Of a DNA stretch of 64,000 nt, positions 43,500 through 55,587 are shown one piece after another (positions within the stretch are counted from its first letter, which is position 1; each line of letters starts with the position of its first letter). This stretch comes from Limnanthes douglasii subsp. nivea (lineage: Eukaryota > Streptophyta > Magnoliopsida > Brassicales > Limnanthaceae). The notes under the pieces were generated by a model, which was not told where the DNA came from, made no database searches, and worked only from the letters and a program-made list of their open reading frames with translations. A program made the translations under genes and the position numbers. The stretch lies in the NCBI GenBank assembly GCA_036936605.1, contig JAUPFV010000005.1, positions 50,922,742-50,986,741 of the forward strand, written 5' to 3'.

Positions 43500-44520
43500 A
43501 CCCACCGTACTTTATTCTGGCATTTTCAGATGATAACCTATGAGGAGTAACAGAACCTCACGGGGATGAGGTACTAATCAATCTACATATATCAAGAGTT
43601 GAAGTTGTTCGTATCATGATCGTTAATGGAATCTCGGTGAACGTCATGTACAAAAGTACCTAGGATAGGATAAATTGTATGTCACTGCTCACATCATCCA
43701 AAAAGCGCTTATGATGGCGAAGATAGTCAAATGGTCGGTGAGTTGACTATGGATGTGGCTTTTTCGGATGACAATAATTTAAGAAGAAAGTTTATTGTCT
43801 CTTTATTATCTTCGAAGTCAAATATGTTTATAATGTTCTTGTAGCACGTTTGTGGCTGAACAAGATGCAAGCAATCGTATCCATGATGTATCAGTGCTTC
43901 AAGTACCTAATCAACAAAAATAGAGCAGTTATCCGCGAAAACCAAAAAACTGCAATAGAATGTTATGCAGCAATCTTGCCACAAAAAGAAAGACTCGTCG
44001 GAATAACAATCAATGGGGGAGCCAATTTTCGTAGATGGCATGGAAATCCTTGAGAGTCTCGCCCCCATAATCGGACCTGCGGAAGAAATTAAAGAAGTAC
44101 ATATGGAAGATAACAAAAGCAAGGCAAAAATATTCAACCAATCGTCATGAACAAACTCTTAGATCTTCTACAAAACCACCTGGATATTTTTTCTTTAAAT
44201 ATTAAAGATGTAACAAGCGTCCCGACTGGATTAATATGTTACAAGTTATCACACAACATTAACCTTCAATCGATCAATCAAAAGTGAAGATCTTATTCAT
44301 TAAAAAAATTGAGGTAAAGACGAGGGACATAAAGAAGTTAACGACTATCAGCCACATCCAGGAAGTTCATTATACTCTACGGACGATCAATCCAGATCTA
44401 GTGAAGAAAAAGAACAGAAATTGATTTATGTGCATCGATTTCACCGATTTCAATAAAGTATGTACTAACATTTTTTCTAGCGCACAGTGACCAACTGTAT
44501 GGACACTTATTCTGGATACC
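43500..44520 (+). pseudogene. Element F: ancient Tat-lineage protease/RT remnant
   Basis: Plus-strand pieces match the Tat polyprotein. LINLHISRVEVVRIMIVNG lies at the protease active-site position. ARLWLNKMQAIVSMMYQCFK and ENQKTAIECYAAIL (43840-43970) align with the C segment SRMHAVASTVHQCLK and SQKVARECYATAL. Near 44400-44460, VKKKN and FMCIDFTDFNKVC match the start of RT (WRMCIDFTDLNRAC). Stops are dense. It is on the opposite strand from the one implied for element E, so the two are probably separate insertions. No LTR ends were found. Confidence 0.7.
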
Positions 44521-45548
44521 ACCAGATTCTAATACACACAGACAGACGATCAAACACATTTTACTTAAAATTAAAGATTTTGAAATATCACCATCATCGA
44601 AAACACGGATAACGGTCCGCTCTATTTTAATTATATTGATATCATTCAACATATATATATATATAGTTGAAAATTTTCTATCCCAATATATATTTAAAAA
44701 ACCGTTTATAAATAAAACATATTTATTGAATCACCAATATAATAAATAGAAATATGAGAACGAGTTGATCTCTAATTACATTAAAATTTAAATATTTATT
44801 CCATTGTCTATTTGGTTGAATTTGTTTTTTAAAATCGGCAAATACGTAACACATCCTACTCTAAAATATGTACAAAACCTTTTTAATCGTGCCGAATATC
44901 AAAATATAATGTGTGTAATCTACAACTACATTGGGAAATACTGACAATAAATAATCCACTTTTTTCAGTCCAGAAGTTATTCGATTGTGTGGTGAACGTG
45001 TTCATTTCCGAACCCGTCGATGAATCTCAAGTGGTATTATTATAGTTGGATGAAAGTGACACATTAAAAAGTGATGATGGAGGGGTTTTAAATAGGGATG
45101 ACCGTAATGATAAAATTGGCTTGTTGATTAAGATACCACCAACTTTGGAAGTAATAAGAATATCATCCTCTTCATTAGACCATGACTTATAAATAGAAGA
45201 CATATCAACTGGACCGGGGTCTATATTATAGTTGTTTTCTTTTCGTTAAAGATCAAAATTTTATCAATTTTTTTTTAAATATAATTATTGAATTTCAAAT
45301 ATGTTTTAGACTTTTTCTAACACTGCTATGAATTTTTGAAATTGTTTTTCATATTTAGAAATGATACATAGTTTTTCTTTTTTTGAGGGTTTCTATGTTT
45401 AAAATATACTATAAACAGGCATTGTAATAAACCAGATATTTTGGTAGTAATATAATGACATAACTTAAACTTGATCTTTAGCTTGTTCATCCCTAAACAA
45501 CATCTCTAGTTCTCTACTACTATACAACAACTCCTTACATAAGGTCTA
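44521..45548. other. Intergenic stretch with a decayed acidic frame (about 44970-45240, +)
   Basis: AT-rich DNA with a short AT microsatellite at about 44650. From about 44970 to 45240 one plus-strand frame is open apart from two stops and reads FISEPVDESQVVLL, LDESDTLKSDDGGVLNRDD and IGLLIKIPPTLEVIRISSSS. The composition looks like protein, but I do not know the family. It may be one more transposon fragment. The P450's 3' UTR lies in the last part (minus strand). Confidence 0.3.
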
Positions 45549-48145
45549 TCAAATTTTCCTGACTGATATCAAGACACCATGTTCGGGTTCCACCAGCATT
45601 CTAAAAACAGGAGAATGCCTATACTCATCGGACAAACAGAATTCAAACCTCGAGATAATCATCGATAGAATTATCTTCAACTCTACCGTAGCGAAGTTTC
45701 TGCCTAAGCACAATCGCGATCCCAGACCAAAAGGCATATAGGTCTGCGGATGCTTACAAGCTTTAGATAAACCATCGGCAAATCGTTCGGGCTTGAATTC
45801 GTTAGCATCGGCTCCCCAAATGTCAACATCTCTGTGGAGAGATGGAATCAGCGTCCATATACAGGTCTCTTTGGGGATCACTATATTTCCGATTTGTATA
45901 TCTGCTAATGCTGCCCTTGATACAAATGGTGCTGGTGGGTATAGCCTTAGGGTTTCCTCGATCACCATTGTCACCTGCATGCAAAGAAAAATAGAATGTG
46001 TCAATGTATGAACTCGGGGTAAAAATTGCTATATCTATATATGCATTTACGTATTACCGTTTTCAGCTGGTATATGGATTTAGCATCCGGGACACCGTTC
46101 TTGCAAAACTCCGCAACCTCTTGGCGTGCACGAGACTGCCACTCTGGGTGTAAAGCGAGAAGCATCAGACACCAGGAGGCAGCTATTGCCGTTGTTTCAT
46201 GACCAGCAAAGTAAATGTTTTTGCAGTTGTCGATGACAAACTTCTTATTGGAGACAGTAAGATTATCAATGTTCTCCAAGTAGTCGCCATTTGATGCAGC
46301 TGCCTTCTCAAGTATAAGCAGCATAAAATCTTTCTGCTGCGAAGGGTTCTTTACGAACTCGTGATGTCTTTGTTTGACGGTCTCCCAAATAAGCGTATCG
46401 ATCTCTTTCTCTAGTTTGCTTATCTTTATTTTCCTCATCCCGCCACATATCATGTCCCTGTAGGTGTCCAAATCCGCATACCGTTAGATTATTAAAACAA
46501 AATTTCATTGTAATACGTAAAATATATTGACAGTATGAAAGAAGCAGATGTATGTACCTGAAGGAAGTGATGCCAAACAGGAAGCTGTGTTTCGTGATAG
46601 CTAGTTGGATAGCCCTCAGCTTTGAGAAAATGTGTTTCCCTTCGGCATAAGAGCTTCCAAAACAAGCCCTGGAGATTACATTTGCCGATAAATTTCTTAA
46701 ATCCATATCTACCCTTATATCGGCTTCCTCCCCATTTTGCATCTCAACTCTTTCCTCCCATTCTCTTATAACTGGCTCCACTGATTCCACAATTATGCCT
46801 ACCATACCCTACATATAAACAAGTTCAAATTTAATATATAGTATATAGACCATTCGGATAAAAATTGAAGGAAGATATATATAGTCACCTTGACTTTGTC
46901 CCCGTGGAACTCGGGTGCCACAATCTTTCTTTGTTGCTTCCAGTGGTGGCCGTTGGACCTGATGATGCCGGTGCCGAGAATAGGGCCGAGACTTTTAGTG
47001 ATATAAGGAACTTTTCCTAAATCCAAGGAGGTGAATAGGTTGAGTCCCTTCACTAGCTCTGGCTCGTTAACAAATAGATGCTGATGCCCACCCATTGTGT
47101 AAGTGTACACCGACCCTGCACAATTTCAGTTTCAGTTTCATATTAATCTAAATCTGTAAAAGTCTAATGTGAGCTTACAAGGTAAATTTAGAAACAGTTT
47201 TGTATGATAGCGGAAACATGCATGTATGGGCAGCACAGCAGAGAAACAGTTCGAAGATACTTTCGCCATACTCGACAGTCAATTAGAAAAATAAAAACAT
47301 TAAACACTGACATCAAAGACTGGTCCTTTCTTGAACCAATAATATGTTTAATAAGCCACCCACAAAAGATAAACATATACTTATTGAAACTTTTTAATTG
47401 AACCATAGATTTTCCTAGAGTTAAAATCTGAAATCTAGGGCCCTAACTTTGATTAGGGTTTATATTAAAAACTCATTTATTTTACACCGCTTGCATCAAA
47501 GTCGGTTGACCAAGTCAAAATTAGTTTCAAAACATAGTACTCCATCTTGAGGGTTGTAGATACTTCTTTAAATAAAATATAAAATTTATTAAATTTCATT
47601 TAATTCTATGGATTACTAGTATCTAAAAGTTAACTGTAGACAGAGCAGTGCTAAAAACCCATTAAGAGAAAAAAAAAAACTACATCTTGTTGTTTTATTA
47701 TAGTTTCGCAGAACAATAAACCCATTAGAACGTTTACTAGTCTATCATCGTATCAGCTAACAGAGATATATATGTGAACCCTAGTCAGTACTATCAAAAC
47801 CGACTTAGGTCAGAACAAGAACCGTAGACCTATCAAAACTCAAAAGAAATGAAAAAGAAGACTACCGTATTGTTTTCTCCATTCATCCAACTGAGGAAAT
47901 AGAATACGGGTGTAATCATGCCCGACGATATCGACGTGCTTTTTCTCCTTTGTTGCTGTTTTGGTCTCGGGAGAGCTACCGTAGAGACAGGAAGGATGAG
48001 GTCCATTGATTCCTTGCATGTTCAGCTTTTTTTTAATGGTTTCCGATTTTCCTCTGGTGGATTTGTAGAGATGAATGGAATACAAAAAGAATCCTATCGG
48101 GACTAAAAAACTCAAAACTTGATGAACTAAAGTTAAAAACTCCAT
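45549..48145 (-). CDS. CYP714: Cytochrome P450, CYP714 family, five exons, intact
   Basis: Exons are 48145-47866, 47115-46889, 46808-46558, 46457-46058 and 45974-45549; all introns are GT...AG and the phases join into 527 residues. ATG at 48145 begins [20 protein letters not shown], an N-terminal membrane anchor. Signature motifs are present: I-helix AGHETT, K-helix ETLR, FKPERF and the haem loop [12 protein letters not shown] with the ligand Cys. [29 protein letters not shown] and [15 protein letters not shown] are typical of CYP714. CYP714 members in Arabidopsis and rice oxidise and mostly inactivate gibberellins; other members oxidise different diterpenoids or triterpenoids, so the substrate is not certain. 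It is an endoplasmic-reticulum monooxygenase needing P450 reductase. It is the only apparently functional host gene here. Confidence 0.9.
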
Positions 48146-48220
48146 TTTTAGGGTTTATCTGCTTTCTCTCTCTAGATTTCTTTACTCAAGTGATTGATCT
48201 GATATATCTTGGGTTTCTAC

Positions 48221-48223
48221 TTT

Positions 48224-48258
<35 letters not shown>
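48221..48258 (-). promoter_or_regulatory. P450 promoter: TATA box and CT/GA microsatellite
   Basis: On the minus strand CTATAAA (48227-48221) lies about 76 bp upstream of the P450 ATG. Directly before it is a (CT)14-15 run (48258-48230), a pyrimidine tract of the kind common in plant core promoters. The leader between them and the ATG is CT and A rich. Confidence 0.5.
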
Positions 48259-48260
<2 letters not shown>

Positions 48261-48639
48261 GACTTTAATTTTACAAATCGAAGGGCGTTTAATTCACCTT
48301 TGAATAACAGCGGCGTCACCCTTTCTTTTTATTCATATTTAAATCACTGCTTGATAAAAATAATGATACTCGGTCGATAAATTTTGCATAATTGCAAGTT
48401 AAAACCTGAATTTTTATAACCTTCTCTTTTGCGTGTTTTTTTTTTCCTGTACTTACATAATTTTGAAAGTATTGTTTTTTCTTTTCTAAACCAGAAATGA
48501 ATACAATTGATTATAAAGAAACAGAGTTTGCAGCTGAAACAAATGAAGTGAATATTTTTGGATACTAATGAAGCAGAAAATATGTAATCAAGTAGCTACA
48601 ACAAACATAAGGCATTCAAAAGATACAAGTAGCTGACCG

Positions 48640-49290
48640 ACTGTTCAACTTCAAGACGGAGGAGGTTGTGGCATGTGTATTTGTTGCATATGCATCGGCA
48701 TTTGCATGTGCATTTGCTACATCGGTGGTCTTCCTCCCATCTGATTTTGAGGTTGTGCCAACCAACCGGGTGGTGGCCAACCCATTCGCATCTGTTGTGG
48801 TGGCATCCTTTGAAAAACAGGACCTTGGTTCTGTTGAGGAGGTGGAGGTGGCCTGAATTGCTGCATAGGTGGTGGCCCTGGTTGACCGTGTTGCTGTGGC
48901 TGACCCTGCCATGGTGTTTGACTAGGTGATTGAGACGGTGGTGGGAATGGGTTGCCTTGTGGAGGTAGCGGACGAAGCATTGGCATTGCCATTTGACTGG
49001 GAGGGGCACCTCTGTTTGCAAATGGCAGTCATGCACCGGTAGCTGTGTTAGGGAGAGTTGGGGATCCATTTGCAAACATAGTGTGGGCTCTGCTTTTGTG
49101 GGCATTCGGGTTGGTTGTAGCCAAAATTCTTTCAGCTGGGGTGCCATGTCGTTCTCCTTTTCGTGTCTTTCGTATATGTCGTACGAGACGGTTAGATACT
49201 GCCCATTCATATGCCTTAAAAGAATCATAGCTAATGGAACCAAAACCTCCGGGTAGAAACAGTGACCCCAAATGCACTAAACGTATCTCA
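48640..49290 (-). pseudogene. SF3B4: SF3B4 (SAP49) fragment, copy 1
   Basis: SF3B4 is an RRM protein of the U2 snRNP SF3b complex that helps fix the branch point. This piece holds the end of RRM2 and the proline-rich tail. FGSISYDSFKAYE, then (shifted frame) MNGQYLTVSY, then KGERHGTPAERILATTNP and PHTLFA-like AHTMFANGSPTLPN match plant SAP49. The Pro/Gln tail follows (LPPQGNPFPPPSQSP, WQGQPQQHGQPGPPPMQQF). At least two frameshifts, a TGA after TATGA and the missing N-terminal RRM make it a dead fragment. It keeps intron-like flanks, so it is a genomic duplicate and not a retrocopy. Confidence 0.75.
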
Positions 49291-49994
49291 AATAATGTCC
49301 AAGACAAGTAATGTTCAACTCTATAAAAGAATTATAAAAACAATAGTATTATGTTTAAAAATGAATTATATCATAAGTATTGATGTATTATTTTAATAAT
49401 AATAGAGTAAACTTGTGACTTTAACTTTACTTTAGTTATTTTACCGTTTGCATGTCTGTATCTGCATGCGATGGATCTTGTCGGTCGATACATTGAAAAC
49501 ATAAAAATACATTAAAGGAAACAGACCTGCCTATTACACTTCTCCACACCTCTCCTTTGGTGAGTAATTTTTCGTTTACTATAATCACCGTTATTATGAC
49601 TTATGTAATGATGTTGTAAATATGGTTGCTAACGATCTTTGATTCGTGGAATGCTGGCATCCATAAAAAAACTGAAATTATCAACACTAATATAATGTAC
49701 CAAAAACATCAATCCCGGACAGTTATATGAGTCTGAGCACAAAATTCGTACCAGTTAGATTTTCTAAACAAAATAATAACAATTTTCGGCCTAAAAGGAT
49801 TCGAACCTTAGAAGTAAGGGTTATTTCCAGAAGGAGCACATAACCCTCAGTTTTATTATTAGATGTGCTTTGGCTCAAAAGGACTTTGGGAATGGGTTTG
49901 AATATTTCTGGACACTAATGAAGTAGAAAATATGTAATCAAGTAGCTAGCTACAAGAAACAAGAGGCATCCAAAAGATACAACTAACTGACCCA

Positions 49995-50445
49995 CTCTTC
50001 AACTTTAAGACGGAGGAGGTGGTGGCATGTGCATTTGATGCATTTGCTATATCGGTGGTGGCCCTGGTTGACCGTGTTGCTGTGGCTGACCCTGCCATGG
50101 TGTTTGACCAGGTGCTTGAGGCAATGGTGGGAATGGGTTACCTTGTGGAGGCAGCGGCATGGGCATTTGACCGGTAGGGGCACCTCCATTTGCAAATGGC
50201 TGTGGAGGCAGTGGTGCACCGGTAGGTGTGTTAGGGAGATGGGTGTCCACTAGCAAACATAGTGTGGGCATTCGGGTTGGTTGTAGCTAAAATTGTCTCA
50301 GCTGGGGTGCCATGTGGTTCTCCTTTCGTGTCTTTATTATCGCCTCAATAGCAGCATCAAATGCGTGGTAATGAAACCAAAACCTGTGGAGTTTCCAGTA
50401 GTATGAGGATCTCTCATTATCTTATTAGAAGCAATGACCCCAAAT
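49995..50445 (-). pseudogene. SF3B4: SF3B4 (SAP49) fragment, copy 2
   Basis: On the minus strand DTFSAFGVIASNKIMRDP and TTGNSTGFGF (about 50445-50370) match the RRM2 segment of SAP49 better than copy 1 does. KGEPHGTPAETILATTNPNA follows, then NTPTGAPLPPQPFANGGAP and PLPPQGNPFPPLPQAPGQTP. A stop follows GPPPI, and the middle of the RRM is deleted. It is the sister of copy 1 within the tandem duplication. The functional gene must lie elsewhere in the genome. Confidence 0.72.
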
Positions 50446-50905
50446 GCACTAAATGTATCATGTGGTATACTTATTTCAAATAATGTCTAACACAAGTAAC
50501 GTTCAACTCTATAAAAGAATTCTAAAAACAATAGTTTTCTGTTTAAGAATCAATTATATCAATGCTGTCGATAATTTACACAAAACACCTCAACATGTAT
50601 TTTAGTAATAATAGAGTAAAATGGTGGCTTTTATTTTATATTACCTATTTTACAGTTTCCATGTTTGTATCTGCATGCGATGGATTACACGGATCGTACA
50701 CGTAGTAGAAATAAGGCTGACTCTTTTCTGCCCATACATTGAAAACATAAAAAACTGCATTAAAGAGAGCCGAGACCTGTCTGCGTATTACACTTCCCAC
50801 TACTCTCGTTTGTTGCGTAAAAAAGTTATCCTTATTTATGAGATGAGCGTTGCTGATAATCTTTGACTCGTGGAATGCTGCCATCCATAAAACCCCAAAT
50901 TATCA

Positions 50906-51213
50906 ACACTAAAATAATGTAGTGGACAGAAACAAACTAGTACGAGCAAGAAAAAACTATTGGTTCGGGTAGACTATTATAGCCTAGTTCATATAGGATA
51001 GTAATGCTTAATCATCTTTAGATCTCCTCTCCTCACACTTATCCTACTATCACTATCACTACACAATAAAACAAACTAAACAAGCTCCAATAAAACAAAC
51101 TAAACAAGCTCTATATCTCTTTCCACACAAATTAATTTTGATTTGGATCTTCAAATAAAAAAAAAAGGAGAAAATTCACTTACTAAATATATTAAATCAA
51201 GTCAATACTGGCG
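50906..51213. other. AT-rich spacer
   Basis: No gene seen. AATAAAACAAACTAAACAAGCTC occurs twice in direct succession (about 51065-51110), a small tandem repeat. The LINE's left target-site copy follows at 51214. Confidence 0.4.
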
Positions 51214-51368
51214 GTATTCTAATGTTTTTTTATGAAGGACTCAAATTGGATTAATCAGAAAGAGCAAGCCCTTATTAGGCAAAAATACAACTTTTTAAAC
51301 TAAAGCGCTAAAACACAGTACACAGAGCCATCTTCTTCTTCCCCAAATCGAGCCAAAAAACCTTAAAC

Positions 51369-54300
51369 CTAATCAATTAGTCCCAAATAGCCGAAATTCA
51401 GCTTCTCCAAAAGAACAATGGCTTTCAATTTTGACGGAGCATTTGAATCATTAAACTCCATATTCGATTGAAGCTTCAGAATTTCCTTAGCAACCCAATC
51501 CGCTCCCAGATTTTGCTCACGATAAACATGTCTAACCACCATTCCAGGTTTGATAAGACTTCTGCAGCATTTTAGTAAAGGATCTAGAAACCATGTCGAG
51601 TTACCATAAAGAATCAGATTCACAAGAACCAGAGAATCCATCTCCACATCCACCATTATCAGACCCAGCCTATTACACAACCTCAAGCCATCAAAGAGAG
51701 CTCTACTCTCAGCAATCAATGGCGATCCATTCCCATACACTCTACCAATGCCGAAGACAATATTGCCACTACTGTCACGAATCAGAGCACCACCTCCAGA
51801 TTCTCCATTGAAGGTACATGCCCCATCTACGTTTATCTTATATATTTCATGTTTAGGACTCTTCCATTTCAGAAAAATAGGCTTATTCCAGAGCTTAATT
51901 TGGTTAACACAGCCAATGTCAGTAGCCTCCTTAACAAATCTAGCCCAGTGCTTTCTGTTCAAAACTTTAGCATGGTCTAGACTAGATAGAATCAAGAGGA
52001 TATGATTGATTATAGAGATAGAACTGATTTTTTCGTTATTGAGTTTTCTCTTATTTCGACCAGACCAGATTGACCAAGATATAATTGCAGGAAGAATGGT
52101 GAAGATGTCACACTTTTTGCCAGCATCCCAGTACCAACGCATAACGATGTGAGGAACAGACATGCAAGGCTGGATTTGGACTCTGAAAATACTACTGAAG
52201 AACTGCCAAACAGACCATGCATGTTGACACTGCACCATAACATGGTTAGTAGTCTCAATGTTATTACAAAAAACACATTTTGAAGCCAGCTTGAATCCTT
52301 TATTTTGCATAACACTGTCAGTAGGCAACCAGTTATGAAGGACCCTCCACAACAAGAAAGAACATTTTCTAGGTGTTACAGCATTCCAAGTCCTATTATA
52401 TAGACTAGTAATGTTACCATTTGCTCTGATATGATTTATAGTATCCGTGACATTAAACTTGCCATCCTTAGAAAGAGACCAGAGCATGACATCTTTGCTG
52501 TTAGAAAGACTAACCTCTCTTATTTTGTCAATCTCCGTAGATGTAACCTTAGTGTTGAGCCTGTCAATATCCCAAGAATCCCCCAACCAGAAATCCTTCA
52601 CAAGCTCATTAGTGCTATCCCACAAAATTCTTCTATCCCTGTCATAATTAACCTTAATAAAAGGCCTATCAGAACACCATTTCTCATACCAGAAACACAT
52701 GTTACCATACCCAGGAAGCCAGAAAATGAAATCCTCAGTTATCTCTCTAGTACTAAGAATACGAGACCACACTTTAGACTTCCTGTGAGGAGCAATAGCT
52801 AAGATTGGATGAATATTATCTCTGCAATATATAGACAGCATGTATCTAGCCCATAACGAGTACTGCCTTCTGAATTCAAACAATAACTTCATTGCATAAA
52901 CTTGCTGCACATCATTTAGTTTCCTAAGGTTAAGACCTCCTTCATTAAAGGGCTTACATAACCTGTCCCATCTAGCCCAACTAACAGCTTTCTTATCTTC
53001 TTTTGTCCTCCGCAGGAACTTGTTGAATAAAATCTCCAACCTCTGAATAATACCAACAGGCAAAGAAGTATGCTGAAGAAAATAATTGGGGAAGGCAACA
53101 AGGACAGACTGAATCAATAGCAGACGACCGGCAAATGATAAGTGCAGCTTATCCCAATCCATAATTCTGCTTCTTACCTTGTCTATAAGACTTTCATAGT
53201 TAGCAATTCTAGAATTATTTGCAATGATTGTACCCAGATATATAAAAGGCAAATATGAATGATTGATTTTCCATATGTCTTCAATATTAGCAACTTGTTG
53301 AGATGTCATCTTGTTTGATATAATAAGCTTAGACTTGGCTGTGTTGATTTCCTGACCCGAAACATACTGATAGTGATCCATGACAGATTTAATAGCCTCC
53401 ATTGCATACACATTACCATTAGTAAACACCATAAAGTCATCAGCAAAAGCTAAACAAGCTATATTCTGATTACTCCTTGTTTTGTACCTAAACCTGTGAT
53501 TATCATTAGAGACCAGATTGATGCTCCGTATCAGATACTCTTCCGCTAAAATAAAAAGACTCGGGGAAAGGGGATCCTCTTGTCTTAAACCCTGAGAATT
53601 AGAAAAATAACCAGCCATCTCACCATTAACCAAAATTGAAGAAGAAACATTGCCAATGCAGCTATCAACAAGATCAGCAACATCATTACTAAAACCAAAC
53701 ATCCTGAGAATATTAAACAGAAACTTATGGCTAAGCTTATCAAAAGCTTTGGTCATATCAGTGTTAATGATGATATTGACATCCTTCCTATTGCTGTTAA
53801 TGTCAAAACAAAGCTCCTGCACAAGAAGAATCGAATGCTGAATTGATCTTCCTTTGACAAACCCTCATGCACATCAGAGATCAATTTAGGCAGAATGTTT
53901 GATAGCCTGTTATTTACTATCTTCCCCAGAATCCTTGAGAAAATAGTGGTCAGACTAATAGGGCGAAAGTCCTTCCATCTGTTAGGATTGTCCATCTTAG
54001 GAATTAAGCAAATCATAGTAGCTTTCACTCCTTTAGGCAAAGTATACCCATCAAAGAAACCTTTAACCGCATTACACAGATCACTACCCACTATATCCCA
54101 ACAGCTCTTATAGAACTCTCCATTGAAGCCATCAGGACCTGCAGCAGACTCAGATTTCAAACCTTTAACAACCCCATAAATCTCATCTTCTTCAGGGATA
54201 CTAACTAAGCATCTATTATCCTCCTCAGTAACTAAAGAAGGAATAACTTCCATCAAGTTTTGCTCATTCACACCACTTGCATCATAAGAAAGCAGAGCTT

Positions 54301-55486
54301 TAAAATATTCCACAGCAGAAGCACCAATACTATCCTTATCAGTTAACCAACTATCACCAACCTTAATTCTATCAATCCTGTTTTTCTTCAACCTTTTCTT
54401 CACAAAACTATGATAAGCAGCAGTGTTCCTGTCAGAGTCTTTCAACCACGAAGCATGAGCCTTCTGCCTCCAAAATATTTCTTCCCTATCAAGCAGTAAC
54501 AAGTGGTTCTGTCTGGCCTCTTTTAACAAAGACTTATTAACATCATTAAGCTCATTCTGAAGGATAGTTTCTTTATTGTTAATTGTTTCTTCAGATTGCT
54601 TAATAGCATCAAATATGTTCCCAAAAACATTCTTATTCCAAGTCTTCAACGCAGCCTTCAATCTTTGTTGCTTAAGCAAGAAAACCATGATAGGATTCCT
54701 AACATCCTCATTGATAATCCCAGACCAGCTCTCTTTAACCTCCTTCAAAAAACCAGCATGAGTAGTCCACATATTCAAGAACTTAAAAGATGTTTTAGAC
54801 CTTTCAATCTTAGAAGAAACTTTAATAACAATTGGACAGTGATCTGAACAACTTCGTGCAAGATGTGTAACAGAAGTATAATCAAAGAAGTCTAACCAAG
54901 CATTATTATATATAACACGATCTAACCTCCTCCATTTATGCCCATTTGACCAAGTGTAAGGACAACCACTGTAACCAGCATCCAACAGACTGCAATCCAT
55001 AATAAGGCCATTAAAATCATCCATTCCTCTTTGATTGATGGTTGAACAACACAGCTGCTCCTGAATACTGGAAATAACATTGAAATCACCAAACATAATC
55101 CACTCTTGCTGCACATCCAGACTTCTAATAGAATCCCAAAGCAAAACCCTCTGCTCCTTCTTACACTTAGCATAAATAACAGACACTTCAAACTCCTTAT
55201 TCATAGAAGGATGACCAACTTTAAGATGCATCATCTGCTCACTATCAAAAACCACCTCCACACAGTAATCCTGATGCCAAAAAACCCTTATTTTGTTATT
55301 CACATTACAGATATACCCACTAAGCTTCAACTTTTTAGCCATCAAACACATCTTCTCAGACTTAACAAAAGGCTCTTGAATAGCCACAAAGCTAGCCTTT
55401 AAAGACTTGACCATAGATTTTAACCTTTGAACAGTTTCCTTATTAGCAAGCCCTCTTGCATTCCAATTTAACAAAGTTATAGTCAT
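51369..55486 (-). pseudogene. LINE ORF2: AP endonuclease, reverse transcriptase, RNase H (one frameshift)
   Basis: ATG at 55486 begins MTITLLNWNARGL. The endonuclease has AIQEPFVKSE, MFGDFNVISS and CSDHCPIVI. RT begins at about 54170 (SESAAGPDGFNGEFYK, FRPISLTTIFSRILGKIV). Near 53860-53866 a one-base loss shifts the frame, after which NTDMTKAFDKLSHKFL, GLRQEDPLSPSLFILAEEY and the catalytic FADDF (about 53433-53447) are open. The zinc-binding reverse-transcriptase region (TPRKCSFLLWRVLHNWLP, KCVFCNNIETTNHVMVQC) precedes an RNase H domain (KINVDGACTFNGESGGGA, AESRALFDGL, EMDS). TGA follows at 51369. It would nick the target DNA and copy the LINE RNA. Confidence 0.93.
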
Positions 55487-55587
55487 TAATCAGAAATAGA
55501 TTTATGGGGCCTTTTCAGCTTCATGATTTTAGAAGAAACCGGACCCTTTGAAGTCCATAATTTCGACACTTTCACCACCTTCTTAGT

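Larger units (their letters stand above)
48535..50905. repeat. Tandem duplication, two diverged units of about 1.0-1.15 kb
   Basis: Unit 1 (about 48535-49690) and unit 2 (about 49895-50905) match along most of their length: GATACTAATGAAGCAG against GACACTAATGAAGTAG at the left, GTTCAACTCTATAAAAGAAT in the middle, and CATGCGATGGAT and CGTGGAATGCTG towards the right. Both carry SF3B4 exons plus intron-like DNA. They differ by many substitutions and indels, so the duplication is not recent. The spacer 49691-49894 is unrelated. Confidence 0.75.

Noticed and set aside
48596..49290. Functional proline-rich or His-rich protein gene on the minus strand
   Set aside because: The long frames are out-of-phase readings of the SF3B4 fragment; the phase with real similarity is broken by stops and frameshifts.
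49795..49895. tRNA-like 3' half on the minus strand (GGTTCGAATCC with a partial T-stem)
   Set aside because: The T-arm has four of five pairs, but no convincing acceptor, D-arm or anticodon arm precedes it, and no A box is at a usable distance. It could be a SINE or tRNA relic, but I cannot support either.
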